Positions 26,019 to 34,406 are shown, numbered from the stretch's first letter. The stretch: 64,000 nucleotides of DNA from Nocardioides campestrisoli (GCF_013624435.2 NZ_CP061768.1:1332001-1396000), one strand, 5' to 3'. Numbers and translations: made by a program. Notes: generated by a model not told the origin, from the letters alone.

Positions 26019-26754
26019 GGAGAAGGCCGCTCAGCAGGCCAGGCGCGAGGCACGCCGGGAGAAGGCTGCCCGGCAGGCCGAGGCGCTGGCCCGCGAGCGT
26101 GCCCGCCGCAAGCTCAAGGAGCGGCTGATCGTGGGCGGCGTCGTGCTGGCCGTGATCGCGGCCATCGGCGGCATCTTCTGGTACCAGCAGGCGAAGGACT
26201 CGGCCCGGGAGAACGCGGCCGTGCCCGCGAACATCACCGACGAGTTCGCCCTGGCCACCGGCGAGGACGACGCCCCGCGCACCGTGGAGATCTACGAGGA
26301 CTTCCTCTGCCCGGCGTGCGCCCAGTTCGAGCTGGCCACGGCCGACATGCTGGACAAGGCGGCCGAGGACGGCAAGGTGCAGGTGAAGTACTACCCGATC
26401 GAGATCCTCGGCCAGTACGGCGACTACTCCAAGGACGCCGCGAACGCCTTCGCCGTGGTGCTGGACAAGTCGGGCCCCGAGGTCGCCAAGAAGTTCCACG
26501 ACCTCCTCTTCAAGGAGCAGCCCGCCGAGTCCGGCGACCTGCCCGACAAGGACTGGCTGATCGACCGCGCCGTGGAGGCGGGGGCCGAGGAGTCCGAGGT
26601 GCGCCCCGGGATCGAGGACGGCACCTTCGACCTGTGGGTGGAGAACGCCACGGAGCACGCCTTCGAGGAGGGCGTCACCGGCACGCCCACGGTGATGGTC
26701 GACGGTGAGCGGTTCGAGGGCGGGCCCGCCGAGCTCGCCGCCCTGCTGGGCTGA
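25978..26754 (+). CDS. Membrane-anchored DsbA-like thioredoxin-fold protein
   Basis: 258 residues. A long basic N-terminal helix (about 8-48, Arg/Lys/Glu/Ala rich, cytoplasmic) is followed by one membrane segment (about 50-68) and an outside DsbA-like domain with the active site Cys111-Pro-Ala-Cys114 (DFLCPACAQF) and the cis-Pro loop GVTGTPTVMVDG. It probably forms or isomerises disulfides in exported proteins, fed by the MauE-like partner. AAAGGA upstream gives better spacing to ATG 25978 than to ATG 25975. Confidence 0.88.
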   Translation: MANPPKKPGRSRAEEKAAQQARREARREKAARQAEALARERARRKLKERLIVGGVVLAVIAAIGGIFWYQQAKDSARENAAVPANITDEFALATGEDDAPRTVEIYEDFLCPACAQFELATADMLDKAAEDGKVQVKYYPIEILGQYGDYSKDAANAFAVVLDKSGPEVAKKFHDLLFKEQPAESGDLPDKDWLIDRAVEAGAEESEVRPGIEDGTFDLWVENATEHAFEEGVTGTPTVMVDGERFEGGPAELAALLG

Positions 26755-26763
26755 GGGGGAGCC

Positions 26764-27018
26764 GTGCAGGTCGAACGCGTCCAGAAGTGGATCATCTCCG
26801 CCCTGGTCCTGACCACGGCGGCTCACTTCGCCGGCGGGCTGGTGCTGCTGGCGCTGACCGTGGACAACCCGGGAGCGTTCCCGGTGCTGATCACGATCGC
26901 CACGATCGTCTGCCTGCTGGCGATCGTCGGAACGCGGGTGATCAACCAGATGTCGCTGCTGACGCCCTGGCTGATCGCGGGGTTCGTGCCGCTGGCGCTG
27001 GGGCTCTACTTCGCCTGA
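26764..27018 (+). CDS. Small membrane protein, function unknown
   Basis: 84 residues, GTG start 9 bases after the DsbA-like stop. Three hydrophobic stretches (WIISALVLTTAAHFAGGLVLLAL, FPVLITIATIVCLLAIVG, LLTPWLIAGFVPLALGLYF) indicate three membrane helices and almost no soluble part. It probably shares the MauE/DsbA-like transcript. No family recognised. Confidence 0.65.
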   Translation: MQVERVQKWIISALVLTTAAHFAGGLVLLALTVDNPGAFPVLITIATIVCLLAIVGTRVINQMSLLTPWLIAGFVPLALGLYFA

Positions 27019-27039
27019 CCACGCCGAGCAGGGGTGGGG

Positions 27040-27045
27040 CAGACT
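27040..27045 (+). promoter_or_regulatory. -10 box of leaderless add promoter
   Basis: CAGACT, 7 bases before ATG 27053. Confidence 0.35.
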
Positions 27046-27052
27046 GCGCGCC

Positions 27053-28114
27053 ATGGATCTGACGTCGTTCATCGCCGGGCTGCCCAAGGCGGAGCTGCAC
27101 GTGCACCACGTCGGCTCCGCCTCGCCCCGGATCGTGGCCGAGCTGGCGGCGCGCCACCCGGGCACGGTCCCGGCTGACCCCGAGCAGCTGGCGGCGTTCT
27201 ACGAGTTCCGCGACTTCGCCCACTTCATCGAGGTCTACCTCGCCGTGGTGGACCTCGTCCGGACCCCGGAGGACGTCCGGCTGCTCACCTACGAGGTGGC
27301 GCGCGAGCTCGCGCAGGGCCAGCAGGTGCGGTACGCCGAGCTCACCTGCACGCCGTACACCTCGGTGCGGCCGCACGAGCCCGACCGGGGGATGCCGATC
27401 GAGGCGTACACCGAGGCGATCGAGGACGCCCGGCTGGCCGCCGAGCGCGACTTCGGTCTGGTGCTGCGCTGGATCTACGACATCCCCGGCGAGGCCGGGA
27501 TCCCAGCAGCCGACGCCACGCTGACCTACGCCACCAAGCACGCTCCCGACGGGCTGGTCGGATTCGGCCTGGGCGGCCCGGAGATCGGCGTCCCGCGGCC
27601 GCAGTTCCAGCCGCACTTCGACGCGGCCCGGGCGGCCGGGCTGCGGTCGGTGCCGCACGCGGGGGAGACCACCGGACCGGGGACGGTCTGGGACGCCCTC
27701 GACCTGCTGGGCGCCGAGCGGATCGGCCACGGCACCTCCGCCGCCCAGGACCCCGCCCTGCTGGAGCACCTGGCCCGGACCGGCGTCCCGCTCGAGGTCT
27801 GTCCCTCCTCCAACCTGGCCACGGGCGCCGTGGCCGAGCTCGCGCAGCACCCGATCGTGGCGTTCCGCGACGCCGGGGTGAGGTTCTCGGTGAACTCCGA
27901 CGACCCGCCGATGTTCGGCACGACGCTGAACCGGGAGTACGAGATCGCGGCCGGGCTGCTCGGCCTCGACCGGGACGGTGTGGTGGCGCTGGCCAAGGAG
28001 GGCGTCGAAGGGTCGTTCGCCTCCGACGACGTGCGCGCTCGGCTGCTCGGCGAGATCGACGAGTACGCCGGACGGCTGGCCGCGGGGTCCGGGGACGGCG
28101 CCACCGTCGTCTAG
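27053..28114 (+). CDS. Adenosine deaminase family protein
   Basis: 353 residues. Zinc ligands His17 and His19 in ELHVHHVGS, a His in VPHAGET with catalytic Glu, His in RIGHG, and the Asp pair in NSDDPPMFGT are all present. The first motif is ELHVHHVGSASP instead of the common LHxHLxG form; this variant is typical of an actinobacterial subgroup. Deamination of adenosine is likely, but related proteins in Streptomyces act on aminodeoxyfutalosine, so the substrate is not certain. It has its own leaderless promoter. Confidence 0.85.
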   Translation: MDLTSFIAGLPKAELHVHHVGSASPRIVAELAARHPGTVPADPEQLAAFYEFRDFAHFIEVYLAVVDLVRTPEDVRLLTYEVARELAQGQQVRYAELTCTPYTSVRPHEPDRGMPIEAYTEAIEDARLAAERDFGLVLRWIYDIPGEAGIPAADATLTYATKHAPDGLVGFGLGGPEIGVPRPQFQPHFDAARAAGLRSVPHAGETTGPGTVWDALDLLGAERIGHGTSAAQDPALLEHLARTGVPLEVCPSSNLATGAVAELAQHPIVAFRDAGVRFSVNSDDPPMFGTTLNREYEIAAGLLGLDRDGVVALAKEGVEGSFASDDVRARLLGEIDEYAGRLAAGSGDGATVV

Positions 28115-28117
28115 CGT
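28112..28117 (+). promoter_or_regulatory. -10 box overlapping the adenosine-deaminase stop codon
   Basis: TAGCGT lies 6 bases before ATG 28124 and contains the TAG stop of the upstream gene, so the acetyltransferase can be transcribed on its own as a leaderless mRNA. Confidence 0.4.
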
Positions 28118-28123
28118 GGCCCC

Positions 28124-28702
28124 ATGACGACCAGCGACCTGCCCGGCGTGATGACGATGCGCGAGCGGATGCTCGCGGGCCAGCCCTACATCACCGACAG
28201 CGAGATCGCCGCGCTGACCGCGGCGGCCCAGCAGCGGATGGCCGCGTACAACGCCTCCGACCCCGGCGACCCGCAGACCCGGCGCCGGCTCCTGGAGGAG
28301 CTGCTGGGCGAGGTGGGGGAGGACGTCGAGGTGCGGACCCCGGTCTACCTGGACTACGGCGACCGGATCACCATCGGGCCGCGGACCTTCGTCAACTTCG
28401 GCCTGACCGCGCTGGACGTCGCCCCGATCACCATCGGGGCGGACGTGCAGATCGGACCGCACGTGCAGCTGCTCACCCCCACCCACCCCCTGGACGCGCA
28501 GCAGCGCAAGGACAAGTGGGAGGGCGCGGCACCGATCACCATCGGCGACAACGTGTGGCTGGGCGGCGGCGTGATCGTCTGCCCGGGGGTGACGATCGGG
28601 GAGAACACGGTCGTGGGGGCGGGTGCGGTGGTCGTCTCGGACCTGCCCGCCGGGGTGCTGGCCGTGGGCCAGCCGGCGAAGGTGATCCGCCAGCTGGGGT
28701 GA
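28124..28702 (+). CDS. Maltose/galactoside O-acetyltransferase-like enzyme
   Basis: 192 residues. The N-terminal RMLAGQPYITDSEI segment (Maa domain) is followed by left-handed beta-helix hexapeptide repeats (ITIGPRTFVNFGLT, APITIGADVQIGPHVQL) with the catalytic His in LLTPTHPL and GDNVWLGGGVIVCPGVTIGENTVVGAG. It transfers acetyl from acetyl-CoA to a sugar; a detoxifying role is usual. Trimeric and cytoplasmic. Confidence 0.88.
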   Translation: MTTSDLPGVMTMRERMLAGQPYITDSEIAALTAAAQQRMAAYNASDPGDPQTRRRLLEELLGEVGEDVEVRTPVYLDYGDRITIGPRTFVNFGLTALDVAPITIGADVQIGPHVQLLTPTHPLDAQQRKDKWEGAAPITIGDNVWLGGGVIVCPGVTIGENTVVGAGAVVVSDLPAGVLAVGQPAKVIRQLG

Positions 28703-28829
28703 TGCCCATTCTTGGGGATCACGGGTCGGAATCCGAGAAATCTCGGCGCGGGCAAATCCAACGGAGCCCTCAGGGGCGAAACACCTCCAGAAGGGCTGCA
28801 TCGGGCAGTCCCGCTCAGGGAGGAATCTC
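28703..28829 (+). promoter_or_regulatory. Leader/promoter region of the fasciclin gene
   Basis: 127 bases without a gene. CCGAGA-AA-TCTCGG (28733-28746) forms a short perfect hairpin that may end the acetyltransferase transcript or act as an operator. AGGGAGGAA lies directly before the fasciclin ATG. No known riboswitch was recognised. Confidence 0.35.
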
Positions 28830-29474
28830 ATGAAGATCCGCACCATGCTCGCCACGCTCGCGACCACCTCGCTGCTCGCCGCGGGGGCGGCGCTGCCGGC
28901 CCAGGCGTCCGGCTCTTCCGAGCCGCTGGGCAACCAGAGCCTCGCGGCCGTGCTGACCTCTGACGGCAACCAGTTCGACAACAACGCCGGCGACTTCGAC
29001 ATCCTCACCGAGGCCGTGCTGGCCGTGCTGGCGGCCAAGCCCGACAGCCCGGTCAAGGTGCTGACCGACGGCAACGTGCCGCTCACCGCGTTCGCCCCGA
29101 CCGACCTCTCCTTCCGGCTCCTCGCCAAGGACCTGACCGGCCGGTTCCAGTGGTCGGAGCGTCAGACGTTCCAGACGCTGGTCGACGCGGTGGGGGTGGA
29201 CGCGATCGAGCAGGTCCTGCTCTACCACGTGATCCCCGGGGCCACGATCGACTCCAGGACCGCGCTGCGCTCCGACAACGCCGCGCTCACCACCGCCCAG
29301 GGCGGCAAGGTCACCGTCGACGTGCTGGCGCCGCGGCTGGGGATCGTGCAGCTGCGCGACACGGACCGCAACGACGTCGACCCGTTCCTCCAGCCCGGCA
29401 AGCTCGACATCAACAAGGGCAACAAGCAGATCGCCCACGGCATCTTCCTGGTGCTCCGTCCGCTCGACCTCTGA
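28830..29474 (+). CDS. Secreted fasciclin (FAS1) domain protein
   Basis: 214 residues. Signal peptide 1-26 (MKIRTMLATLATTSLLAAGAALPAQA). The FAS1 domain has NVPLTAFAPTDLSFRLLAKDL (first conserved block), LLYHVIPGATIDS (the central YH motif) and the final KQIAHGIFLVLRPL (third block). FAS1 proteins mediate adhesion or carbohydrate binding; mycobacterial MPT70/MPT83 are relatives. Here it is monocistronic with a strong ribosome-binding site, which suggests high expression. Confidence 0.88.
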   Translation: MKIRTMLATLATTSLLAAGAALPAQASGSSEPLGNQSLAAVLTSDGNQFDNNAGDFDILTEAVLAVLAAKPDSPVKVLTDGNVPLTAFAPTDLSFRLLAKDLTGRFQWSERQTFQTLVDAVGVDAIEQVLLYHVIPGATIDSRTALRSDNAALTTAQGGKVTVDVLAPRLGIVQLRDTDRNDVDPFLQPGKLDINKGNKQIAHGIFLVLRPLDL

Positions 29475-29504
29475 GGCGCGAGGTCCGAAGGGACGAGGAG
29501 AGGG

Positions 29505-29531
29505 GCCCTGACCGGCGATCCCGGTCAGGGC
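29505..29531. terminator. Hairpin terminator after the fasciclin gene
   Basis: GCCCTGACCGG (29505-29515), loop CGATC, CCGGTCAGGGC (29521-29531). The stem core is the same CTGACCGG sequence as the terminator at 19189. Confidence 0.75.
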
Positions 29532-29576
29532 TGCTCTCGTTCCCGGCGCCCCCGGCCAGGGCGCAGGCCCGACGGG

Positions 29577-30137
29577 TCAGCCCACCGGTTTGGTTCGCCA
29601 CTCCTTGTTGCTGAGCCGGTACTCGCTGTCGAGCGGGGCGCCAGGTGCGGCGTCGAGCGACTGGAAGTCGCGCACGTGCGTCATGCCTACCGCCTCCAGG
29701 AGTCGCCGTGAGCGGTCGTTGTCAGACCGCGTCTGGGCGATGACCGCCCGCATGCCGACCGATCCGAAGGCATGGGTGAGCAGGAGACGGACTGCTTCGC
29801 GGCCGTAGCCGGCTCCCCATGCGGGCCGGGCGAGGCGGTAGCCCAGATCAGCCACGCCCGGATCGTCCGGTTGGTCCGGTCCATGAGCTGGGGGGAGCAT
29901 CAGCAGGCCGACGAACAGGTCACCGGCGAAGCCGACCCAGAACCCGAGGCCGTCGCGTCGTCGGCCCAGCTCCATGCGGCGTGCATGGGACCGTTCGACC
30001 ACCGTCCTGTCGCGGGCCGGTCCGCCGACGTAGCGCATCACCTCGGGGTCGGTGTCGAGCAGGTACTCCAGGTCCAGGTGCTCGTCGCTCAACGGCAGGA
30101 GCCGGAGCCGGTCAGATCGCAGGATCACGTGCGTCAC
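29577..30137 (-). CDS. GNAT-family N-acetyltransferase (RimJ/RimL type)
   Basis: 186 residues. ILRSDRLRLLPLSDEHLDLEYL at the start, DLGYRLARPAWGAGYGREAVRLLLTHAF (acetyl-CoA loop, motif A) and SDNDRSRRLLEAVGMTHV (motif B) are typical of GNAT_3 enzymes acting on protein N-termini or small molecules. Substrate unknown. GTG 30137 begins the conserved region; GTG 30128 is equally possible. The frame extends to 30230 but the extra part looks non-coding. Confidence 0.78.
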   Translation of the reverse strand: MTHVILRSDRLRLLPLSDEHLDLEYLLDTDPEVMRYVGGPARDRTVVERSHARRMELGRRRDGLGFWVGFAGDLFVGLLMLPPAHGPDQPDDPGVADLGYRLARPAWGAGYGREAVRLLLTHAFGSVGMRAVIAQTRSDNDRSRRLLEAVGMTHVRDFQSLDAAPGAPLDSEYRLSNKEWRTKPVG

Positions 30138-30231
30138 GATCAAGTTCTCGCACTGGACGAACGCGGGCGACAAGGGGTTTTCGCGCGTGCTCCACAGCCG
30201 ACCCCAGAAGAGACGAACCCGAGATGACAAG

Positions 30232-30263
30232 CACCCGGACCCACGTTTCCGTGGGTCCGGGTG
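30232..30263. terminator. 14-bp perfect hairpin beside tRNA-Arg
   Basis: CACCCGGACCCACG (30232-30245), loop TTTC, CGTGGGTCCGGGTG (30250-30263). It lies 20 bases past the 3' end of tRNA-Arg on the minus strand and is its likely terminator. Confidence 0.75.
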
Positions 30264-30283
30264 CGTCCTGAGCGATCACACGG

Positions 30284-30357
30284 CGCCCCCGGCAGGATTC
30301 GAACCTGCGACCGGCGGATTAGAAGGCCGCTGCTCTGTCCAGCTGAGCTACGGAGGC
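30284..30357 (-). tRNA. tRNA-Arg (anticodon TCT)
   Basis: 74 bases: acceptor GCCTCCG/CGGGGGC (one G-T pair), D arm TAGCTCAGCTGGACAGAGCA, anticodon loop CTTCTAA (TCT), T arm GCAGGTTCGAATCCTGC. The anticodon stem reads GCGGC/TCCGC, leaving a C31-U39 mismatch next to the loop. CCA is not encoded. Confidence 0.93.
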
Positions 30358-30659
30358 GGGGGGTCGGGATTTCCCTCGGGATGAACATCGGGATAACTCC
30401 CGTGTAGTTCGAAGAGATCTCAACCTTGCCAGGAAGTCTAGGGGCAACATCGGGCAGGCGCGGCCCGACCCGTTGCCATGGGCCCGACACGCACTGCCCG
30501 CATCGACACACGAGGTCGGTTCGTAGACCGGCGGTGCTGCCGGGTGCTGTGCGGGGGAGCTGCCGGTCGTCCGGTGGCTATGCCTGCTGCCGGTCTCTCG
30601 GTCCTGCCCGGGGACGCGGAGGACCTCATCTCCTGCGCCGGCGACAGGTCAACCGGCGG
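30358..30659. other. Gene-free stretch upstream of tRNA-Arg
   Basis: About 300 bases between the 5' end of tRNA-Arg and the stop of the lipoprotein gene. It must contain the tRNA promoter on the minus strand. Its GC content is somewhat lower near 30370-30440. No coding frame with credible composition, repeat or known RNA was seen. Confidence 0.5.
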
Positions 30660-31355
30660 TCAGTTCGGAAGGGGTCGCCAGCCGGCTCCCTGCAAGCTCG
30701 CCTCTACCTCTTCGGACTTCTCCAAGGGGCCGCCGGTGACCGACGGTCCGCCGAACTCGACGACCCGCCACTGGTCCCCTTCCCGGATGACGTCGACCCG
30801 GACTCGACACACGGCCTTCACGTCCCAGGCGGCGAAGACGGCGGCGAGCTCGACGTTGACCCGGGTGGGCTCGTCCGCGGGCCCTTCGATGCTCGAGCGC
30901 ACGAAGGCAGGGAAGTCCAGGTCGAGACGACGTTGCGACCCGAGCGCGCGTTGGTCTTCGTAGTCGACCAGCAGGAACTCACGCACCTCGGCGGGCAGCT
31001 GGGTGCTGATCAGGTCGTCGACGACCGCTTCCTGGTCGCGAGCTTCACGGACGTCCACGATCATCTGGCCGAACGAGATGGCAAAGTTCTCGGCCGCGAG
31101 GCGGTCCGTGCTGGAGTCGGCCTCGTCCTGGGTCTGTTCGGAGGAGGACCGTGTCGCGAGGGGCTCGGGAGTGTCCGTCGTCGTAGAGGCGTCGTTCACC
31201 GGTTCGGCCGGGGGTTCGGGTGGCACCGAGACGTTGCCTGCCGGGTCGGGGGTGGACGCTGCGCCGGGCGAGCCTTGCCCGGTGTCGGCGCCGCATCCCA
31301 GTGCCGTCACCAGCAGTACTGCGGTGACGCCAGCCCGTGCGGTGTGGTGGTTCAT
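30660..31355 (-). CDS. Putative lipoprotein, function unknown
   Basis: 231 residues. The N-terminus MNHHTARAGVTAVLLVTALGCG is a signal peptide ending in a lipobox-like ALGC, Cys21. A Pro/Ser/Thr/Glu-rich linker (about 22-85) leads to a compact C-terminal domain (about 86-231) with FAISFGQMIVDVREA and VRVDVIREGDQWRVVEFGG, reminiscent of NTF2/SnoaL-like folds but not assigned. Likely anchored outside the membrane. Confidence 0.65.
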   Translation of the reverse strand: MNHHTARAGVTAVLLVTALGCGADTGQGSPGAASTPDPAGNVSVPPEPPAEPVNDASTTTDTPEPLATRSSSEQTQDEADSSTDRLAAENFAISFGQMIVDVREARDQEAVVDDLISTQLPAEVREFLLVDYEDQRALGSQRRLDLDFPAFVRSSIEGPADEPTRVNVELAAVFAAWDVKAVCRVRVDVIREGDQWRVVEFGGPSVTGGPLEKSEEVEASLQGAGWRPLPN

Positions 31356-31498
31356 GCTTTTTAGTCCCCGCAGTAGGCGTAGTGGGATTGGAACGGTGCG
31401 GAGTACCAGGCTTGTCCGCTTGGTCATCGACCCTCGGACAGTGTGCCGCAGCCGAGCGCCCGGCCTCCCGAAACCCGCTCGGTCCGGCAGGGAGAGCG

Positions 31499-32794
31499 CT
31501 ACCCGAGCACGGCCAGGTAGCGGAGGTCCAGCGTGAACGTCCCGACGTCGAACGCGTTCGGGCCGTCGTTCCAGAACACCCAGAAGGCGCCTGCCGGCAC
31601 GCGGGGAGCTCGGGGCTCGTCCGGGTCGCGGTCGCGCCCGGAGCCGAGGTGCGGGTCCTGCACCCAGTCGGTCCGTCCACCCGTGGAGGAGGAGACCATG
31701 GGCGGATCCGAGGCCGTCCCCCCGGCGTTGAGGTTCCCGGTGGCCACCGTCCCCGGGACGGTCGGCTCGCCGGAGAACGCGACCCGGACGGCGTCCACCC
31801 CGCGCACGGCGTCCGGCACGGGCACGAAGTGCGCCGACACGGCGTCGGCGGGCCTCTCCGGGTCGTCGCACGGCACGGTGCGGTGCGTCATCCCGCCTGG
31901 CAGCCGGGTGCTGGGCGAGACCTCGCCACAGCTCGAGGGGAACTCGTAGCACTCCGGGGTCCCGCTCCAGTCGCAGGAGTCGACGTGCGTCTGCTGCGCC
32001 GTGAGCGTGCGCGTCTCCTCCCGCCACGTCAGCCGGTCCCGGGAGACCCAGAGCCGCAGCGGCTTGCCGGAGCCGGAGTTGCCGGCCGCGTCGGTCCCCG
32101 AGACGCGGGCGACGTACCGGCCCGGCGGCAGCGGACGGCCCCGTCGGTCACGGGCCTCCCATGCCATCTCCGCCTCGTTGCCGAGCGAGCGCAGGGCCCG
32201 ACGTGCGACGACCCGTCCGGCGGCGTTGCGGATCGTCAGCTTGCCGCGCCGGGTCCCGGCTTCGGGGATCGCCTGCAGCCGGACGGCGTCCCGGACCACG
32301 CGTGAGCGGGGGTAGACCTTCGGCACCTGGCGGCCGGGGGCGCCGTACCGCTCCGCGACCGCGACCCCAGCCTCGAACTTCCGGTCCACGTCGACGTAGG
32401 CCAGGGCCCGACCCTGTGGCGTGCTCAGGGTGATCCTGTAGGGGCCGTGGGGGACCACCCGCCCGCGCCGATCGCGCCCGTCCCAGGTCCAGGCGTGCCG
32501 CCCAGCCGGCTTCTTGCCCAGCCGGACGACGTACGGCGTGAAGCCCTTCCTGGCCGTGCGCCCCACGCCGATCCGTAGCTGCACCGGTCCGTCCGCCTTC
32601 AGCCGGTACCGGAGGGTGACCCGCTCCCGGCGCCCGTCCCCGCTCGGCGACAGCTCCCGCTGGCCGCTCAGAAAACGAGGTCGCTCGTCCTCAGCCGTCA
32701 CCGCAGCGGCGGGCAGCACGGCGCCTGCCTGGACTCCGACGAACGCCGCCAGCAGCATCGTCACCAGCACGCGCCACCCCAGTGATCTCCCCAT
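31499..32794 (-). CDS. Secreted protein with FlgD-like Ig repeats
   Basis: 431 residues. Signal peptide about 1-35 (GWRVLVTMLLAAFVGVQAGAVLPAAAVTA). Two repeats of the FlgD_ig type are visible: HAWTWDGRDRRGRVVPHGPYRITL and AEMAWEARDRRGRPLPPGRYVARV. The C-terminal 170 residues, with six cysteines (for example CDWSGTPECYEFPSSC), form an unassigned domain ending in GTFTLDLRYLAVLG. Probably structural or adhesive outside the cell. It diverges from the next gene across an 80-bp promoter region. Confidence 0.72.
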   Translation of the reverse strand: MGRSLGWRVLVTMLLAAFVGVQAGAVLPAAAVTAEDERPRFLSGQRELSPSGDGRRERVTLRYRLKADGPVQLRIGVGRTARKGFTPYVVRLGKKPAGRHAWTWDGRDRRGRVVPHGPYRITLSTPQGRALAYVDVDRKFEAGVAVAERYGAPGRQVPKVYPRSRVVRDAVRLQAIPEAGTRRGKLTIRNAAGRVVARRALRSLGNEAEMAWEARDRRGRPLPPGRYVARVSGTDAAGNSGSGKPLRLWVSRDRLTWREETRTLTAQQTHVDSCDWSGTPECYEFPSSCGEVSPSTRLPGGMTHRTVPCDDPERPADAVSAHFVPVPDAVRGVDAVRVAFSGEPTVPGTVATGNLNAGGTASDPPMVSSSTGGRTDWVQDPHLGSGRDRDPDEPRAPRVPAGAFWVFWNDGPNAFDVGTFTLDLRYLAVLG

Positions 32795-32874
32795 CCGGGG
32801 AGGGTAGGCGACGTGTACACCCGCGTGGCACGGGCGTACGTTGAAAGATCCGATCCCGGATCCCAGGACCTCGC

Positions 32875-33522
32875 ATGGACCGTCCAACCAGCACCCGCTC
32901 CCGTCGGACCTCACACGCCGGCAGAGGGAGTCGCGGAGCGACCGTGGCCGCCGGCGTGGCGGCCGCACTCCTCGCCGTCTGCGCGCCGGCACCCACTGTC
33001 GCCTCCGCCCCGCCCCGGACGCCGGCCATCGGCGAGCCACCCGTCTTCGACGCCCCGGCGGGCGGGAAGGGCGGTATCCAGAACCCCTTCGTGCACTGCC
33101 ACAGCTACCGGATCGAGCCGCGGGCGGTCATGGCCATCGTCAACTCCCAGACCGGGTGGCTGAGCATCCACCGGTGGCGGGGGGCGCTCCCCGGCGTGCG
33201 CTTCCCCAGGCTGCGACCCGGGACGTACCAGGTCGAGACCACCGTGTGGTGCGGGCGTCGGGGCAAGACCGCACGCAGGACGGTCACCATCAAGGAGAAG
33301 ACCCGGGAAGGCACCTTGTCCCGGGCGGAGTTCGACGCCGTACGCCGTGGCATGACCTACGAGGAGGTCACGGCGCTGGTCGGCACCCCAGGACGGGACC
33401 CGTCCACGTCCCGCGACACCACCAGCATCACCTACGACAACATGGCCTTCTGGGCCTGGTCGATCATCGAGTACCGCAACGACCGCGTCCGCGCCAAGTA
33501 CTGGAAGGTCGGCCACGACTGA
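32875..33522 (+). CDS. Secreted protein with SmpA/BamE-like domain
   Basis: 215 residues. Arg-rich N-terminus followed by VAAGVAAALLAVCAPAPTVASA (signal peptide). The C-terminal part, LSRAEFDAVRRGMTYEEVTALVGTPGR and WSIIEYRNDRVRAKYWKVG, has the layout of SmpA/OmlA/BamE folds; the middle contains two cysteines (VHCHSYR, VWCGRRG). In Gram-positives such domains are secreted with unknown roles. TACGTT at 32838-32843 may be its -10 box. Confidence 0.65.
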   Translation: MDRPTSTRSRRTSHAGRGSRGATVAAGVAAALLAVCAPAPTVASAPPRTPAIGEPPVFDAPAGGKGGIQNPFVHCHSYRIEPRAVMAIVNSQTGWLSIHRWRGALPGVRFPRLRPGTYQVETTVWCGRRGKTARRTVTIKEKTREGTLSRAEFDAVRRGMTYEEVTALVGTPGRDPSTSRDTTSITYDNMAFWAWSIIEYRNDRVRAKYWKVGHD

Positions 33523-33589
33523 CTCCAGCGCGGGGCGGGTCGTCACTGCGTAGACTCCGGGCCACCCGGCCCTAGGAGCACCGACACAG

Positions 33590-34267
33590 ATGAGCGCCCT
33601 CCAGACCCTTGATCGAGGCCTCGAGGCGATCGAGATCATCTCCCAGCGCACGAGCGGCGTCTCTCCGGCCTCGCTGGCCGACGAGCTGGGTGTGCACCGG
33701 GCGGGGGCCTACCGGATCCTCAGCACGCTGGAGGAGCGGCACCTGGTGGTCAAGGGGGGCGACGGTCTCTACCGGCTGGGCAGCGGCGCGCTGGTCTTCG
33801 CCGGCCGGTTCATGAGCCAGTACCGGTCCGCCGTGCAGCCGGTCGTCCAGGAGCTGGCGTCGCGGACCGGCTTCACCGCCTTCGTCTCCATCGCCGACCG
33901 GGACGAGTCGGTGGCGCTCGCCGTCGCCGAGCCGGTCACCCGCGACCCGCTCGGGATCAGCTACCAGGTAGGCGCCCGGCACCCGATCGAGGAAGGTGCC
34001 GACGGGCTGGCGATCCTCGCCCAGCGCCCCGAGCGAGCCACCGACAGCGACGCGGTCCGGCGGGCCCGCTCCTTGGGGTACGCCCTCTCCGACGGCGAGG
34101 TCCAGCCCGGCGCGGTCGGGCTGGCCGTCGGCACCGGCAGCGACCCCGGCGCCGCGGTGGAGGCTTCCATCGGCGTGGTGCGTCTGGGGCTGCCGGGCGA
34201 CCTGGACGTCGACCAGCTGCTGCCGCTCGTGCAGGCCGCTCGCGAGGCGATCCTCGGGCTCTACTGA
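33590..34267 (+). CDS. IclR-family regulator of the homogentisate operon
   Basis: 225 residues. Winged helix LQTLDRGLEAIEIISQRTSGVSPASLADELGVHRAGAYRILSTL, then a shortened IclR effector domain (GFTAFVSIADRDESVAL, GARHPIEEGADGLAI, QPGAVGLAVGTG). It lies directly upstream of, and in line with, the P450-homogentisate operon, and two palindromes precede the first operon gene. Aromatic-acid operons are commonly controlled by IclR proteins, so it likely controls this one; activator or repressor is unknown. Confidence 0.85.
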   Translation: MSALQTLDRGLEAIEIISQRTSGVSPASLADELGVHRAGAYRILSTLEERHLVVKGGDGLYRLGSGALVFAGRFMSQYRSAVQPVVQELASRTGFTAFVSIADRDESVALAVAEPVTRDPLGISYQVGARHPIEEGADGLAILAQRPERATDSDAVRRARSLGYALSDGEVQPGAVGLAVGTGSDPGAAVEASIGVVRLGLPGDLDVDQLLPLVQAAREAILGLY

Positions 34268-34365
34268 GGGTCCGCTCCCCGAGGAGCCCTACTGCCGGAC
34301 CGGTCGCGTGCCCAGCCGGTCTCGCCTGGTGGAAACCCTTGACCACCCGATGTGACGCACACTAC

Positions 34366-34406
34366 GTTGTGCGGACAGCGCACAAGAGTGTGCTCTGACC
34401 GCACAA
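34366..34406. promoter_or_regulatory. Two tandem IclR-type palindromes before the P450 gene
   Basis: TTGTGCG-n5-CGCACAA (34367-34385, perfect 7-bp arms) and a weaker copy TGTGC-n7-GCACA (34389-34405). The repeats GTTGTGCGG..CGCACAAG and GTGTGCTCT..CGCACAAG start about 22 bp apart, two helical turns. They end 14 bp before the P450 ATG, suiting a repressor or a site overlapping the promoter. Confidence 0.55.

Noticed and set aside
27053..28114. Loss of the adenosine deaminase zinc site because of the unusual HVHHVGS motif
   Set aside because: Both His ligands of HxH are kept, as are the later His, Glu and Asp residues; the variant is known in actinobacterial family members.
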